NCBI GenBank assembly: GCA_965202735.1
Contig: OZ241844.1
Location: 4,216,001-4,280,000 of the forward strand
Reading direction: 5' to 3'
DNA length: 64,000 nt
Source: HK1 sp965202735
GTDB lineage: Bacteria > Pseudomonadota > Gammaproteobacteria > HK1
Shown here piece after piece: positions 1-8,460 of this stretch. Position 1 is the first letter of the stretch, and the number at the start of each line of letters is the position of its first letter. The notes below the pieces were generated by a model. That model was not told where the DNA came from. It did not search any database and saw only the letters and a program-made list of their open reading frames with translations. The translations under genes were made by a program, and so were the position numbers.

Positions 1-292
1 GGTCCGCCAACCGGCCGAGGGCGGCGTATGCGGTGGAGCGCACCCGGTGGCTCGGCTCGGCGCGGTCGAGCAGGGCGAGCAGGGGGCGGACGCCCCGCGC
101 TTCCCCCCGGTAGCCGAGGGACTGCGCGGCCCGCCCCCGCATGTCGGCCGACTCGCTCTCGAGCGCCGCCACCAGCGCCTCGAAGGGCACCGTCGCGTGC
201 TCCCATCCGTTGGCCCCGGCTTCGGCCGGCAAGCCGAGGAGCATGCCGCACAGCAGGGCCGGGCCCGCGACCCGGTCACGCGCAGAGGTCAT
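1..292 (-). CDS. HEAT-repeat protein, N-terminal part (runs off the window)
   Basis: Reading the minus strand from the ATG at 292 gives an open frame to the window edge. It begins with a short signal-like stretch (about residues 1-28, hydrophobic core around ALLCGMLLGLPAEAGA) and continues with helical repeats resembling PBS-lyase HEAT-like repeats (SADMRGRAAQSLGYRG, then HRVRSTAYAALGRLAD). HEAT proteins are usually scaffolds, probably exported here. The first 69 bases of the gene are copied at 11284-11352 on the far side of the BREX island, so the island lies at the 5' end of this gene. The C-terminus is outside the window. Confidence 0.7.
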   Translation of the reverse strand, partial: MTSARDRVAGPALLCGMLLGLPAEAGANGWEHATVPFEALVAALESESADMRGRAAQSLGYRGEARGVRPLLALLDRAEPSHRVRSTAYAALGRLAD

Positions 293-302
293 CGGTGGCT
301 CG
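224..302. repeat. Left copy of 79-bp direct repeat flanking the BREX island
   Basis: This stretch is identical to 11284-11362 in the same orientation. It covers the start codon and first codons of the HEAT gene. The repeats bracket about 11 kb with the BREX-like genes, so they may be a duplicated insertion target or attachment site. Confidence 0.85.
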
Positions 303-367
303 CTCCCCGGCATCCGTATCCGGGTCCGTGCGTCGTGTCGTCCACCGATATGACTGCATGGGTATAC

Positions 368-426
368 TTGGCGTCAGCCGTCATGTGCTGACAATAACAA
401 GTATCTGCACGCTCAGACATGCGGCT
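368..426 (+). promoter_or_regulatory. Possible promoter and imperfect palindrome upstream of the BREX operon
   Basis: An imperfect palindrome has arms at 376-391 and 411-426 (AGCCGTCATGTGCTGA facing GCTCAGACATGCGGCT, single-base bulges). TTGGCG at 368-373 and ACAATA at 391-396 are 17 bases apart and could be weak -35/-10 boxes. The palindrome could be the operator of the HTH protein starting at 493. This is inference. Confidence 0.35.
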
Positions 427-442
427 TTGTCCACAGAGCGGC

Positions 443-482
443 GAAGCCCTGTTCTTTCCCGGCCCGCAATTCCGCGGCGAGG
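443..482. repeat. Left arm of ~40-bp inverted repeat (matches the 3' end of the IclR gene)
   Basis: The reverse complement matches 11394-11433 with two mismatches. Read on the plus strand it encodes EALFFPGPQ, the same as the C-terminus of the IclR protein at 11386-12180. It ends about ten bases before the HTH start codon and supplies its likely ribosome binding site (GAGG). Confidence 0.75.
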
Positions 483-492
483 ATGACCCGTC

Positions 493-702
493 ATGGAGAA
501 GGAACCGGGCGACGTCCTGACGATCGACGAATTGTCCGACTATCTGAGGATATCGCGCTCGACGCTCTACAAGCTGGCTCAGGAAGGCAGGATTCCGCGC
601 CAGAAGGTCGGACGGCACTGGCGGTTCCGGAAGGAGACGATCGATCGCTGGCTGGGTCAGGGCGGCGCAACCGGCATGGCGGATGCGGGAGATGGTGCGT
701 GA
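493..702 (+). CDS. Excisionase-family helix-turn-helix protein, first gene of the BREX island
   Basis: A 69-residue protein that is almost entirely one MerR/excisionase-type winged HTH. It has the usual DVLTIDELSDYLRISRSTLY helix-turn-helix, then the wing with GRHWRFRKETIDRWL. Such proteins bind DNA as excision factors or small regulators; here a regulator of the downstream operon is the simplest reading. The ATG at 493 is chosen because the domain starts at once and GAGG lies upstream. Its TGA overlaps the ATG of brxF (702), indicating translational coupling. No integrase gene is present nearby. Confidence 0.75.
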   Translation: MEKEPGDVLTIDELSDYLRISRSTLYKLAQEGRIPRQKVGRHWRFRKETIDRWLGQGGATGMADAGDGA

Positions 703-1175
703 TGCATGGTCTCGGCGAGGTGGTGAACGAAAAGGTTCGACTTGCCCGCGACCTTTACCACCGGCTCGTCCTGATCGCCGGGGTGCAGGACGCGGGCAAT
801 ACCGGCATCCTGAGAGAAGTCGGCAGATGTACCGGCGCGCCCGTCATCAACGTCAACCTCGAACTCTCTCGCCGCTTGCTGAATCTGACCGGGCGGAAGC
901 GCCCGCGTCGTGTCCAGTACCTTCTCCAGCAAATCGTTGCCGAAACCGGAAGCGATGTCGTTCTTCTCGACCATATCGAGCTTCTTTTCGATGTCTCGCT
1001 CCGGCAGGAGCCGCTTTGTCTGCTGCGATCCCTGTCGCGGCACAGAACCGTGATCGCGGCCTGGAACGGGTCCATTGAAGATGGATTCGTCCGTTACTCC
1101 CACCCGGAGCATCCCGAGCACCGGCACTACCCGCTGGACGGCATTCTCACCGTGAACTCGCAGGCGGTGACATGA
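702..1175 (+). CDS. brxF: BREX-3 P-loop-like protein BrxF
   Basis: A 157-residue protein with the layout of BrxF: an N-terminal nucleotide-binding-like loop, the stretch APVINVNLELSRRLL, a Walker-B-like VVLLDHIELLFD and the segment TVIAAWNGSIEDG. In type-3 BREX this small protein precedes brxC and is thought to act with it. The Walker A position reads GVQDAGNT (residues 27-34), so the usual lysine is Asn33, which should weaken ATP binding. The start overlaps the HTH stop and the end overlaps the brxC start (1172). Identification rests on recognised family features and position. Confidence 0.75.
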   Translation: MHGLGEVVNEKVRLARDLYHRLVLIAGVQDAGNTGILREVGRCTGAPVINVNLELSRRLLNLTGRKRPRRVQYLLQQIVAETGSDVVLLDHIELLFDVSLRQEPLCLLRSLSRHRTVIAAWNGSIEDGFVRYSHPEHPEHRHYPLDGILTVNSQAVT

Positions 1176-4100
1176 TGAAGTATGAAGATCTGATCCGGTT
1201 CGATCCGATCGAGACCGTCGTTCAACTCCGCGATGCCGACGACGCGGCCGCCGCGCGCCAGCTCGTAAACAGCTATGTCATTTCCGATGACATAGCCGAC
1301 AAGCTGTCGGCTCTGGTGTTTCCCCAACTCCAGTACGACAGGCCCGCCGACAACAGGGGGATTCTGATCGTCGGCAATTACGGCACGGGCAAGTCACACC
1401 TGATGTCGGTCATTTCCGGAATCGCCGAGCACGCCGAGCTGGCGTCGGAGCTCTCCAGTCCGAAGGCCGTACGAGAAGCGAACGCGGTGGCCGGCAAGTT
1501 CAAGGTGGTTCGGATCGAGATCGGCGCCACCGAGATGTCTCTGCGTGACATCGTGCTCGACGAGCTGGAGGAGCGCCTGGACGCGCTTGGCGTGTCGTTC
1601 GCCTTCCGGAGCGCCGCAGAGGTCACCGGCAGCAAGCGCGCCTTCGAGGAAATGATGGCGGCCTTTCACCAGATCCATCCCGATCACGGCCTGCTGCTGG
1701 TCGTGGATGAGCTTCTGGACTACCTGCGCTCGCGCAAGGACCAGGCACTGATCCTGGACCTCAACTTCCTGCGTGAAATCGGCGAGACCTGCAAGGACCT
1801 GCGGTTCCGCTTCATCGCCGGGGTGCAGGAGGCCATTTTCGACAGCCCGCGCTTCGCCTTCGTCGCCGACAGCATCCGTCGCGTGAAGGCTCGCTTCGAG
1901 CAGGTGCTTGTCGCCCGGAGGGACGTGAAGCTCGTCGTGGCGCAACGCCTGCTCCGAAAAACCGGCGAGCAGCAGGTCCGGGTCAGGGAATACCTGACGC
2001 CCTTCGCCCGGTTCTACGGATTCATGAACGAGCGAATGGACGAGTATGTGGACCTGTTTCCGGTCCATCCCGACTACATCGATACCTTCGAGCGCGTGAT
2101 CGTCGCCGAGAAGCGCGAGATCCTCCGGACCCTGTCGTCGGCGATGGAGCAACTGACAGGGCGAGAGCTTCCGACCGACCACCCGGGCCTCATCGCCTAT
2201 GACGGCTACTGGTCCACATTGCGAACGGATCCGTCCTTCCGGACCATCCCGGACATCAAGGCCATCATCGATTGCAGCCAGGTGCTGGAGTCCCGGATCG
2301 ATCAGGCGTTCACGAGACCCGCCTACAAGCCCATGGCGGTGCGGATCATTCATGCGCTGTCGGTGCATCGGCTGACGACCGGCGACATTCACACCCCGCT
2401 CGGGGCCACCGCCGAGGAGCTGAGGGACGGGCTGTGCCTGTACCAGCCGGGGATCGAAGATCTCGGGGGAGACCCTGCCGACGATCTCCTGACACAGGTG
2501 GAGACGGTCCTCCGCGAGATACACAGGACCGTCAGCGGCCAGTTCATTTCGTCGAACCCGGACAATCGCCAGTACTATCTCGATCTGAGGAAGACCGACG
2601 ATTTCGACGCATTGATCGAGAGACGGGCCGAAAGCCTCGATGCGGCACGGCTGGACCGCTACTACTACGACGCCCTGCGGCGGGTGATGGAGTGCACCGA
2701 CGAAACCTACGTTACCGGCTACCGTATCTGGGAGCACGAGCTCGAGTGGCGGGCGCGCCGGGCGGCGCGCCGGGGGTACCTGTTCTTCGGTGCGCCGAAC
2801 GAGCGGTCCACCGCCGCGCCGCCGCGCGATTTCTACCTGTATTTCATCCAGCCGCACGAGCCGCCGCGTTTCAGGGACGAGAAGGCGTCGGACGAAGTCT
2901 TTTTCCATCTCACTGGCGGAGACGACCGGTTCCGGGAAATCCTGCGTGGCTATGCCGCATCGGCCGATCTGGCATCGACCTCATCCGGTCACGCCAGGGC
3001 AACCTACGAATCGAAGGTGGCGGGATTCCTACGCGCATTGGTCCATTGGCTTCAGGAGCACATGGGCTCGGCCTTCGATGTCGGCCATCAAGGTCGCCGC
3101 AAGGCATTGCTCGAATGGACCAGAGGGCATTCTCTTCGCGAGCTCTCCGGGACGTCTCCTTCCGAGCGCATCAACTTCCGGGACCTGATCAACGCGGTCG
3201 CAGGCATCTGCCTTGATGTCCACTTCGCCGACCAGGCCCCGGACTATCCGAGCTTCTCCGTGCCGATCACGTCGCTCAACCGTGCCCAGGCCGCCCGGGA
3301 TGCGTTGCGGTGGATCGCCGGCACGACGAAAACGAGACAGGCAGCGGCAATTCTCGACGCACTCCATCTCCTGGATGGCGACAGGCTCGATCCGTATCGA
3401 TCGAAATATGCCGCCCGGATCCTCGATCAGGTGCGCAAGAAGGGTCACGGTCAGGTCGTCAACCGCGCCGAGCTGATTCAGGATTTGCTCGGCGTCGAGT
3501 ACTTCGCTCCGCGGACCCTGCGGCTGGAGCCCGAATGGGCGGTGGTCCTGCTTGCGGCATTGGTCCATTCCGGCGATCTCGTACTCGCCGTTCCCGGACG
3601 GAAGTTCGATGCCACCGACCTGCCCGCTCTCGCCGCGCTGCCGCTCGACGAGCTCGTCCGCTTCAAGCACGTCGAGCGCCCCAGGGACTGGAACCTCCCC
3701 GCCCTCAAGGCATTATTCGACTTGCTGGGCCTTTCCCCGGGCATGGCAACCCTTGTCACCCAGGGCGAGCAGGGCCCCGTGCAGGAGCTTCAGAAGGCTG
3801 TCGGCCGGACCGTGGAAAGGCTCCTCGCCGCCCAGCGGGCAGCTCGGTCCGGAATTCCTTTCTGGGGCAGGGGCCTGATCGAAGAGCAGGCGGGGAAGAG
3901 CCTGGGCGCGACTCTGGACCGGACCAGGGCCTTCCTCGAATCTCTCCAGGCGTACACCTCGCCGGGTCGTCTCAAGAATTTCCGGCATGATCCCGCGGAA
4001 GTAGCCAGCCACACCGAGGGGTTCGCTTCCATCGCAGGGATCGAAGCCCTCTCCGGGACGGCTTCCGAGCTGGCTCCCGCGGCGGCTTTCCTCAGTGCGG

Positions 4101-4831
4101 CGGAAGCGGCGCTGCCCTCGTCCCATGAATGGACGGCGCACATGAAGGCTGTCCGCGACGAGGTGCTGGGAGATATTGCGCGCCCCTCGGCCCGGCATGA
4201 GGCGCCAGCGCTCCGCCGCCGAGCGCGGCGCAAGCTGGACGACCTGAAGCAGTCCTTCGTCGGGATCTATCTGGACCTCCACGCCAGGGCGCGGCTCGGC
4301 GCAAACGACGACAGGAGGAAGACCACGCTGATGCGCGACGGGCGGCTTGCTCGTCTCCGTGCGCTCTCCGGGATCGACCTCATGCCGGTCCGGCATCTGA
4401 CCGACCTGGAGGAGCACCTCGACGGACTGAAGACTTGCTTCGCTCTCACCAGGGAAGAGACGGAAGCCGCTCCGGTCTGCCCGCACTGCGGGTTCAGGCC
4501 GGCTCTCGAGACAGCCATGGGCGTCGCCGGAGCGGCCCTCGCCGCTCTGGACGAGAAGGTTGACCGGTTGCTCGCCGACTGGACCTGGACGCTGCTCGTC
4601 AACCTCGACGATCCCTCCATCCGCGAGAACCTGACACTGCTTGCGCCGGTTCAACGAGAGCAGGTCACGGTCTTCCTGGAGAAGAGAGGTAAGCGCCCCG
4701 CAAAGGGCGTTATTGACGTGCGGAGGGGAAGGGCTTCTGGAGTGAGTCTCGGGCCAGGGCAGCGGGGGCGAGTCGGGTCGGCAGCAGGGCTTCAATCTCG
4801 CCGAGGGACTTCGCCTTCGGCAGCTCGGTGA
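1172..4831 (+). CDS. brxC: BREX-3 ATPase BrxC (DUF6079 type), C-terminus replaced by IS66
   Basis: A large P-loop ATPase starting MMKYEDLIRFDPIETVVQL, typical of the DUF6079/BrxC family. Walker A is GNYGTGKS (residues 68-75) and Walker B LLLVVDELLDYL (near 172-183). A CPHC zinc-like pair lies near residue 1103. BrxC is the core ATPase of BREX, which blocks phage DNA replication and marks host DNA by methylation. Native coding ends at base 4688. From 4689 the frame runs into IS66 and picks up about 46 foreign residues before a chance stop at 4831. By family length I infer a few dozen residues are missing. Confidence 0.8.
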   Translation: MMKYEDLIRFDPIETVVQLRDADDAAAARQLVNSYVISDDIADKLSALVFPQLQYDRPADNRGILIVGNYGTGKSHLMSVISGIAEHAELASELSSPKAVREANAVAGKFKVVRIEIGATEMSLRDIVLDELEERLDALGVSFAFRSAAEVTGSKRAFEEMMAAFHQIHPDHGLLLVVDELLDYLRSRKDQALILDLNFLREIGETCKDLRFRFIAGVQEAIFDSPRFAFVADSIRRVKARFEQVLVARRDVKLVVAQRLLRKTGEQQVRVREYLTPFARFYGFMNERMDEYVDLFPVHPDYIDTFERVIVAEKREILRTLSSAMEQLTGRELPTDHPGLIAYDGYWSTLRTDPSFRTIPDIKAIIDCSQVLESRIDQAFTRPAYKPMAVRIIHALSVHRLTTGDIHTPLGATAEELRDGLCLYQPGIEDLGGDPADDLLTQVETVLREIHRTVSGQFISSNPDNRQYYLDLRKTDDFDALIERRAESLDAARLDRYYYDALRRVMECTDETYVTGYRIWEHELEWRARRAARRGYLFFGAPNERSTAAPPRDFYLYFIQPHEPPRFRDEKASDEVFFHLTGGDDRFREILRGYAASADLASTSSGHARATYESKVAGFLRALVHWLQEHMGSAFDVGHQGRRKALLEWTRGHSLRELSGTSPSERINFRDLINAVAGICLDVHFADQAPDYPSFSVPITSLNRAQAARDALRWIAGTTKTRQAAAILDALHLLDGDRLDPYRSKYAARILDQVRKKGHGQVVNRAELIQDLLGVEYFAPRTLRLEPEWAVVLLAALVHSGDLVLAVPGRKFDATDLPALAALPLDELVRFKHVERPRDWNLPALKALFDLLGLSPGMATLVTQGEQGPVQELQKAVGRTVERLLAAQRAARSGIPFWGRGLIEEQAGKSLGATLDRTRAFLESLQAYTSPGRLKNFRHDPAEVASHTEGFASIAGIEALSGTASELAPAAAFLSAAEAALPSSHEWTAHMKAVRDEVLGDIARPSARHEAPALRRRARRKLDDLKQSFVGIYLDLHARARLGANDDRRKTTLMRDGRLARLRALSGIDLMPVRHLTDLEEHLDGLKTCFALTREETEAAPVCPHCGFRPALETAMGVAGAALAALDEKVDRLLADWTWTLLVNLDDPSIRENLTLLAPVQREQVTVFLEKRGKRPAKGVIDVRRGRASGVSLGPGQRGRVGSAAGLQSRRGTSPSAAR

Positions 4832-6317
4832 ACACGTGACGCAGGTAGGCGTAGGGCTCGAGACCGTTGGCCTTGGCGCACTCGATGAGCGAGTACAGCC
4901 GGGCGCTCGCATGGGCGCCGGCCACGGTATCGCAGAACAGCCAGTTGCGGCGCCCGACGCAGAACGGACGAATGGCATTCTCGACGGGGTTGGTATCGAT
5001 GCCGTAGCGCCCGTCGTCGCAGTAGCGCACCAGCGCCTCCCACTGGTGGTCGAGATACGCCATCGCCTTGCCGAGCACGCTCGAGGGCGGGAGGGTGCCG
5101 AGGGTGTCGTCGAGCCAGGCCCGCAGCGCATCGAGCACCGGCACGCTCTCGCTGCGGCGCACGTGCGCACGGTCCTCTGGCGGCTGGTGGCGGATGCGGC
5201 GCTCGATGGCGTAGAGCGTTCGGATCCTCTCCAGCGCGTAGAGGGCGCGCCGCGCCTTCGCAGGCGGACTCGCCGGGAGCTTCTTCGGATTCAGCCCGAG
5301 GCTCTTCAGCGCATCGACCAGTGCGCGCCGGGCGTGCGCCCAGCACGCCAGATGCACCAGGCGCTGCTCGCGCACCACCGGCGCGTAGCCGCTGTAGCCG
5401 TCGGTGTGCAGCGTCCCGGTGAACCCTTCGAGCAGCCGCTTGGGGACCGCCCCCGAACGGGTCGGGTCGTAGTCGAACAGCACGATGGGCGGCTCGGGAC
5501 CCGCGCTCATCTGCGCCCAGAGCTGAGACTTCGACTCCGGCGCCTTCCCAGGCTCCTTGAGCACCTGCACCGGGGTCTCGTCCATCAGCAGGCAGGGCCG
5601 GTCGAGCAGCTCGTCGCGCAGCACGTGGATGAGCGGCGCCACGAGCTCGCCCGCCCCCACCATCCACCGCGCCAGCGTCGTGCGCGACAGCTCCACCCCG
5701 ATGCGCCGAAGCTGCTGGCACTGACGATACAGCGCCAGCGCGTCGGCGTACTTCGCCGTGGCGATGAATGCGAGCAGCCCCGCGCTGGCCATGCTCTTCG
5801 CCAGCGGCTGGGCCGGCAGCGCCGCGGTGCGAAGATGCCCCTCGCAGCGCGGGCAGCGGTACTTGCCGCGCACATGACGCAGCACCCGCACCTGGGCGGG
5901 AATGATGTCGAGCTGCTCGCTCACCACCTCGCCGAAGCGCTCAAGCTCCACCCCATGCTGCGCACAGGTGCGCTGCGATGCCTCCAGCCGATGCTCGATG
6001 ACGACGCGCGGCAGACCCTGCGGCAACGGCGCGCGCCTCGGCCTCGCGCGCCGGTGGGCCGCGACCTCGGAGCCGGGCTCGCCCTCGCAGGGCTCGGGTG
6101 CGCCAGCGCTCGCCTCGGCCTCGTTGAACAGCCCCAGCTGCCCGTCGGGCATCTTCTCCGACGAGGGGGCAAAGCGCCGGGCGAGGAGCAGCCGCACCTG
6201 CTCCTGCAAGTGCTCAATCAGCGCGTCGCGCTCGGCGAGAGCGCACTGGTAGTGATGCACCTGCGCGTGCAGCGAGGCGAGAGTCTCGTTCGCACATTGC
6301 GGGGCGGGCGTGCTCAT
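4710..6317 (-). CDS. tnpC: IS66 transposase TnpC
   Basis: A 535-residue IS66 DDE transposase. It has the N-terminal leucine-rich helix (about residues 10-50), a zinc-finger-like CPRCEGHL, the DETPVQV catalytic stretch, GYSGYAPVV, and the C-terminal NPVENAIRPFCVGRRNWLF with the conserved glutamate. The ATG at 6317 is preferred over the longer frame because it begins MSTPAPQCANE and gives the usual family length. It appears intact, so the element may be active. Confidence 0.9.
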   Translation of the reverse strand: MSTPAPQCANETLASLHAQVHHYQCALAERDALIEHLQEQVRLLLARRFAPSSEKMPDGQLGLFNEAEASAGAPEPCEGEPGSEVAAHRRARPRRAPLPQGLPRVVIEHRLEASQRTCAQHGVELERFGEVVSEQLDIIPAQVRVLRHVRGKYRCPRCEGHLRTAALPAQPLAKSMASAGLLAFIATAKYADALALYRQCQQLRRIGVELSRTTLARWMVGAGELVAPLIHVLRDELLDRPCLLMDETPVQVLKEPGKAPESKSQLWAQMSAGPEPPIVLFDYDPTRSGAVPKRLLEGFTGTLHTDGYSGYAPVVREQRLVHLACWAHARRALVDALKSLGLNPKKLPASPPAKARRALYALERIRTLYAIERRIRHQPPEDRAHVRRSESVPVLDALRAWLDDTLGTLPPSSVLGKAMAYLDHQWEALVRYCDDGRYGIDTNPVENAIRPFCVGRRNWLFCDTVAGAHASARLYSLIECAKANGLEPYAYLRHVFTELPKAKSLGEIEALLPTRLAPAALARDSLQKPFPSARQ

Positions 6318-6394
6318 GGCCCGTAGGGTAAACCGCTTCGACCGGGCAGGGGGATCAAACTTTCTGATGCACCGATCAAATTTACTTTTCCCCT

Positions 6395-6751
6395 TCAGTA
6401 CATCGATGCGTAGTGCAGCGACGCATGGGGGCGGGTGCGCCACAGGTCATAGCCATCGAGCAGAAAGTTGAGCTGCGCCCCGCTCAGGCTCACCACCCGG
6501 GTGGCGTTGCGCGGCCATGCGAAGCGCGCACGCTCCAGGCGCTTTTGCCACAGCACGAACCCGCACCGCTCCCAGTACAGGACCCGGCACTGGGTGCGCC
6601 GACGGTTGGTGAACACAAAGAGCTGCGCCGAGAACGGGTCCATCGCCAGGGTGTCCTGCACCAGCGTGGCAAGCCCCGTAATCTGCTTTCTGAAGTCCAC
6701 CGGCTCGACGCACAGCCACACCTCGATGCCCTCGTGCGGCGGACGGATCAT
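6395..6751 (-). CDS. tnpB: IS66 accessory protein TnpB
   Basis: A 118-residue protein with the IS66 Orf2 signature: WLCVEPVDFRKQITGL near the start, LFVFTNRRRTQCRVLYWERCGFVLWQ in two adjoining pieces, and a C-terminal GAQLNFLLDGYD. It is required for IS66 transposition, role unclear. The ATG at 6751 overlaps the TGA of tnpA in an ATGA arrangement, so the two are translationally coupled. Confidence 0.9.
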   Translation of the reverse strand: MIRPPHEGIEVWLCVEPVDFRKQITGLATLVQDTLAMDPFSAQLFVFTNRRRTQCRVLYWERCGFVLWQKRLERARFAWPRNATRVVSLSGAQLNFLLDGYDLWRTRPHASLHYASMY

Positions 6752-7092
6752 GACAGCCGGCTCGCGCATTCGAGCACCGCGCCCACGCGTGCGTCCTCGG
6801 CCTGTGCGCAGACCTCGACGACCACGCCGTTGGGCAGGTGCACGCGAAACGCCGCGCCCGCCGGCGGGCAGAGGCGCACCGGCACGAACGTCGGGGGCGC
6901 CGGCGCCGGCTCGCTGAGAACGCCGCGGCGCTTGAGTGTCGAGCGCGCCGTGTACAGTGCGCTGACCGACAGCCCGTGGGCCTGGGCATACGCCTTCAAC
7001 GTCAGCCCTTGCTGGCGGGCCGTGCGCAGATGGTCGAGCCAGAACCGCTCGCGCGGGCGCACACTGCGGGACCGCGAGCTCGTTTGTGCCAT
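6748..7092 (-). CDS. tnpA: IS66 accessory protein TnpA
   Basis: A 114-residue protein with an HTH-like region (RQQGLTLKAYAQAHGLSVSA, about residues 26-45) and the C-terminal strand motif FRVHLPNGVVVEV typical of IS66 TnpA. Start at 7092 (MAQTSSRSRS). It is the first gene of the element, just inside the right inverted repeat. Confidence 0.85.
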   Translation of the reverse strand: MAQTSSRSRSVRPRERFWLDHLRTARQQGLTLKAYAQAHGLSVSALYTARSTLKRRGVLSEPAPAPPTFVPVRLCPPAGAAFRVHLPNGVVVEVCAQAEDARVGAVLECASRLS

Positions 7093-7177
7093 CCCCTCAC
7101 CCTCCACACAACGATGGAGCGTGCACTGTGGCACCGACAACGACCTTACGGAACGACGTACTTCACGAGTCGCTTAC

Positions 7178-8460
7178 CGATAGACTACATCTTCACCGAT
7201 CCGCCGTTCGGCGAGAACATCTACTACGCCGATCTCAATATCCTGATCGAGTCCTGGCACGGAGTATCAACCAACGCAGTGCCGGAGGCGATCGTGGATC
7301 GCTTCAAGAAGAAGGGGCTGCCCGAGTATCAGCGCCTCATGCAACGGTGCTTCGAGGAGTACCGCCGCGTTCTCAAGCCCGGCCGCTGGATGACCATCGT
7401 CTTCCACAACTCCAGGAACGCGGTCTGGACCGCGATCCAGGAAGCCATGCTGGCGGCCGGGTTCGTCGTCGCGGATGTCCGCACCATGGACAAGCAGCAG
7501 GGCTCCTACCGGCAGGTGACCAGCACCGCGGTGAAGCAGGATCTGGTGATCTCGGCCTACAAGCCCAACGATGGGCTGGAAGAGCGGTTCGCGCTGACAA
7601 GGGGAACCGAGGAGGGCGTATGGGATTTCCTGCGCAACCATCTCTCTCAGTTGCCGGTCTTCGTCAACAGGAATGGCCGGACCGAGATCGTCAGCGAACG
7701 TCAGCCGCATCTGCTGTTCGACCGCATGGTCGCCTTCCATGTCCTGCGCAACGTGACGGTACCCCTGTCGGTGGGCGACTTCCTGGCCGGCCTTTCCCGC
7801 CGCCTGCCCGAACGGGACGGCATGGTCTTTCTGCCCGATCAGGTGGCGGAGTACGACAAGAAGCGCTTGACGACCGGACAGGCGGCGCAGTTGGAAATTT
7901 TCGTTGTCGACGAATCCTCCGCGATCGAGTGGCTCAGGAGGCTATTGGCTCGCAAGCCCCAGAGCTTCCAGGACATCCATCCACGGTTTCTCCGCGAGAT
8001 CGCCGGTTGGCAGAAGCACGAGAAGCTCCCCGAACTGTCGGAAATGCTGGAGCAGAACTTCCTGTGCTTCGACGGAGCCGGTGAAGTACCCAGCCAGATC
8101 CACGCTTACCTGTCCACCAGCTTCAAGGAGCTGCGCAAGCTGCCCAAGGATCATCCAGCCTTGCGCGCCAGGGCCAGGGAGCGCTGGTATGTGCCCGACC
8201 CCAACAAGGCGGCGGACGTCGAGAGGCGCCGTACCCGCGCGCTCCTGCGCGAATTCGACGAATACCGCCGGTCCCCGGCGCGGCGCCTCGGGCTCTTCCG
8301 CCTCGAAGCGGTTCGCGCCGGCTTCTTCAAGGCCTGGCAGGATCGGGACTACGCCACGATCGTCGCGGTCGCCGGGAAGATTCCCGTTGCCGTGCTCCAG
8401 GAGGACCAGAAGCTCCTGCTCTGGTACGACCAGGCATTGACGCGCATGGAAACCGTGTGA
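7178..8460 (+). pseudogene. pglX: BREX-3 DNA methyltransferase (PglXI/DUF1156 type), N-terminal half deleted
   Basis: The frame enters directly from the IS66 right end as IDYIFTDPPFGENIYYADLN, whose DPPF is motif IV of an amino-methyltransferase. About 427 codons remain to the TGA at 8460. The DUF1156/PglXI family is normally roughly twice this long, so the SAM-binding N-terminal part is missing. No start codon or ribosome binding site of its own is visible. BREX methyltransferases mark host DNA; this one cannot be functional as read. The stop overlaps the pglZ start (GTG at 8457). Confidence 0.8.

Larger units (their letters stand above)
4689..7177. mobile_element. IS66-family insertion sequence (about 2.5 kb)
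   Basis: The ends are inverted: GTAAGCGCCCCGC at 4689 and, read inward from 7177, GTAAGCGACTCGT. The GTAAGCG tip is characteristic of IS66. It carries tnpA, tnpB and tnpC in the usual order on the minus strand. The 8 bases outside each end (GAAGAGAG and CGATAGAC) differ, so there is no target duplication. With truncation of brxC on one side and pglX on the other, this indicates an adjacent deletion or recombination between two IS copies. Confidence 0.9.

Noticed and set aside
289..618. Minus-strand ORF across the BREX promoter region
   Set aside because: Overlaps the HTH start and island repeats and shows no protein family features.
4836..6326. Long plus-strand ORF opposite IS66 tnpC
   Set aside because: Arg/Leu/His-rich shadow of the transposase gene; no family character.
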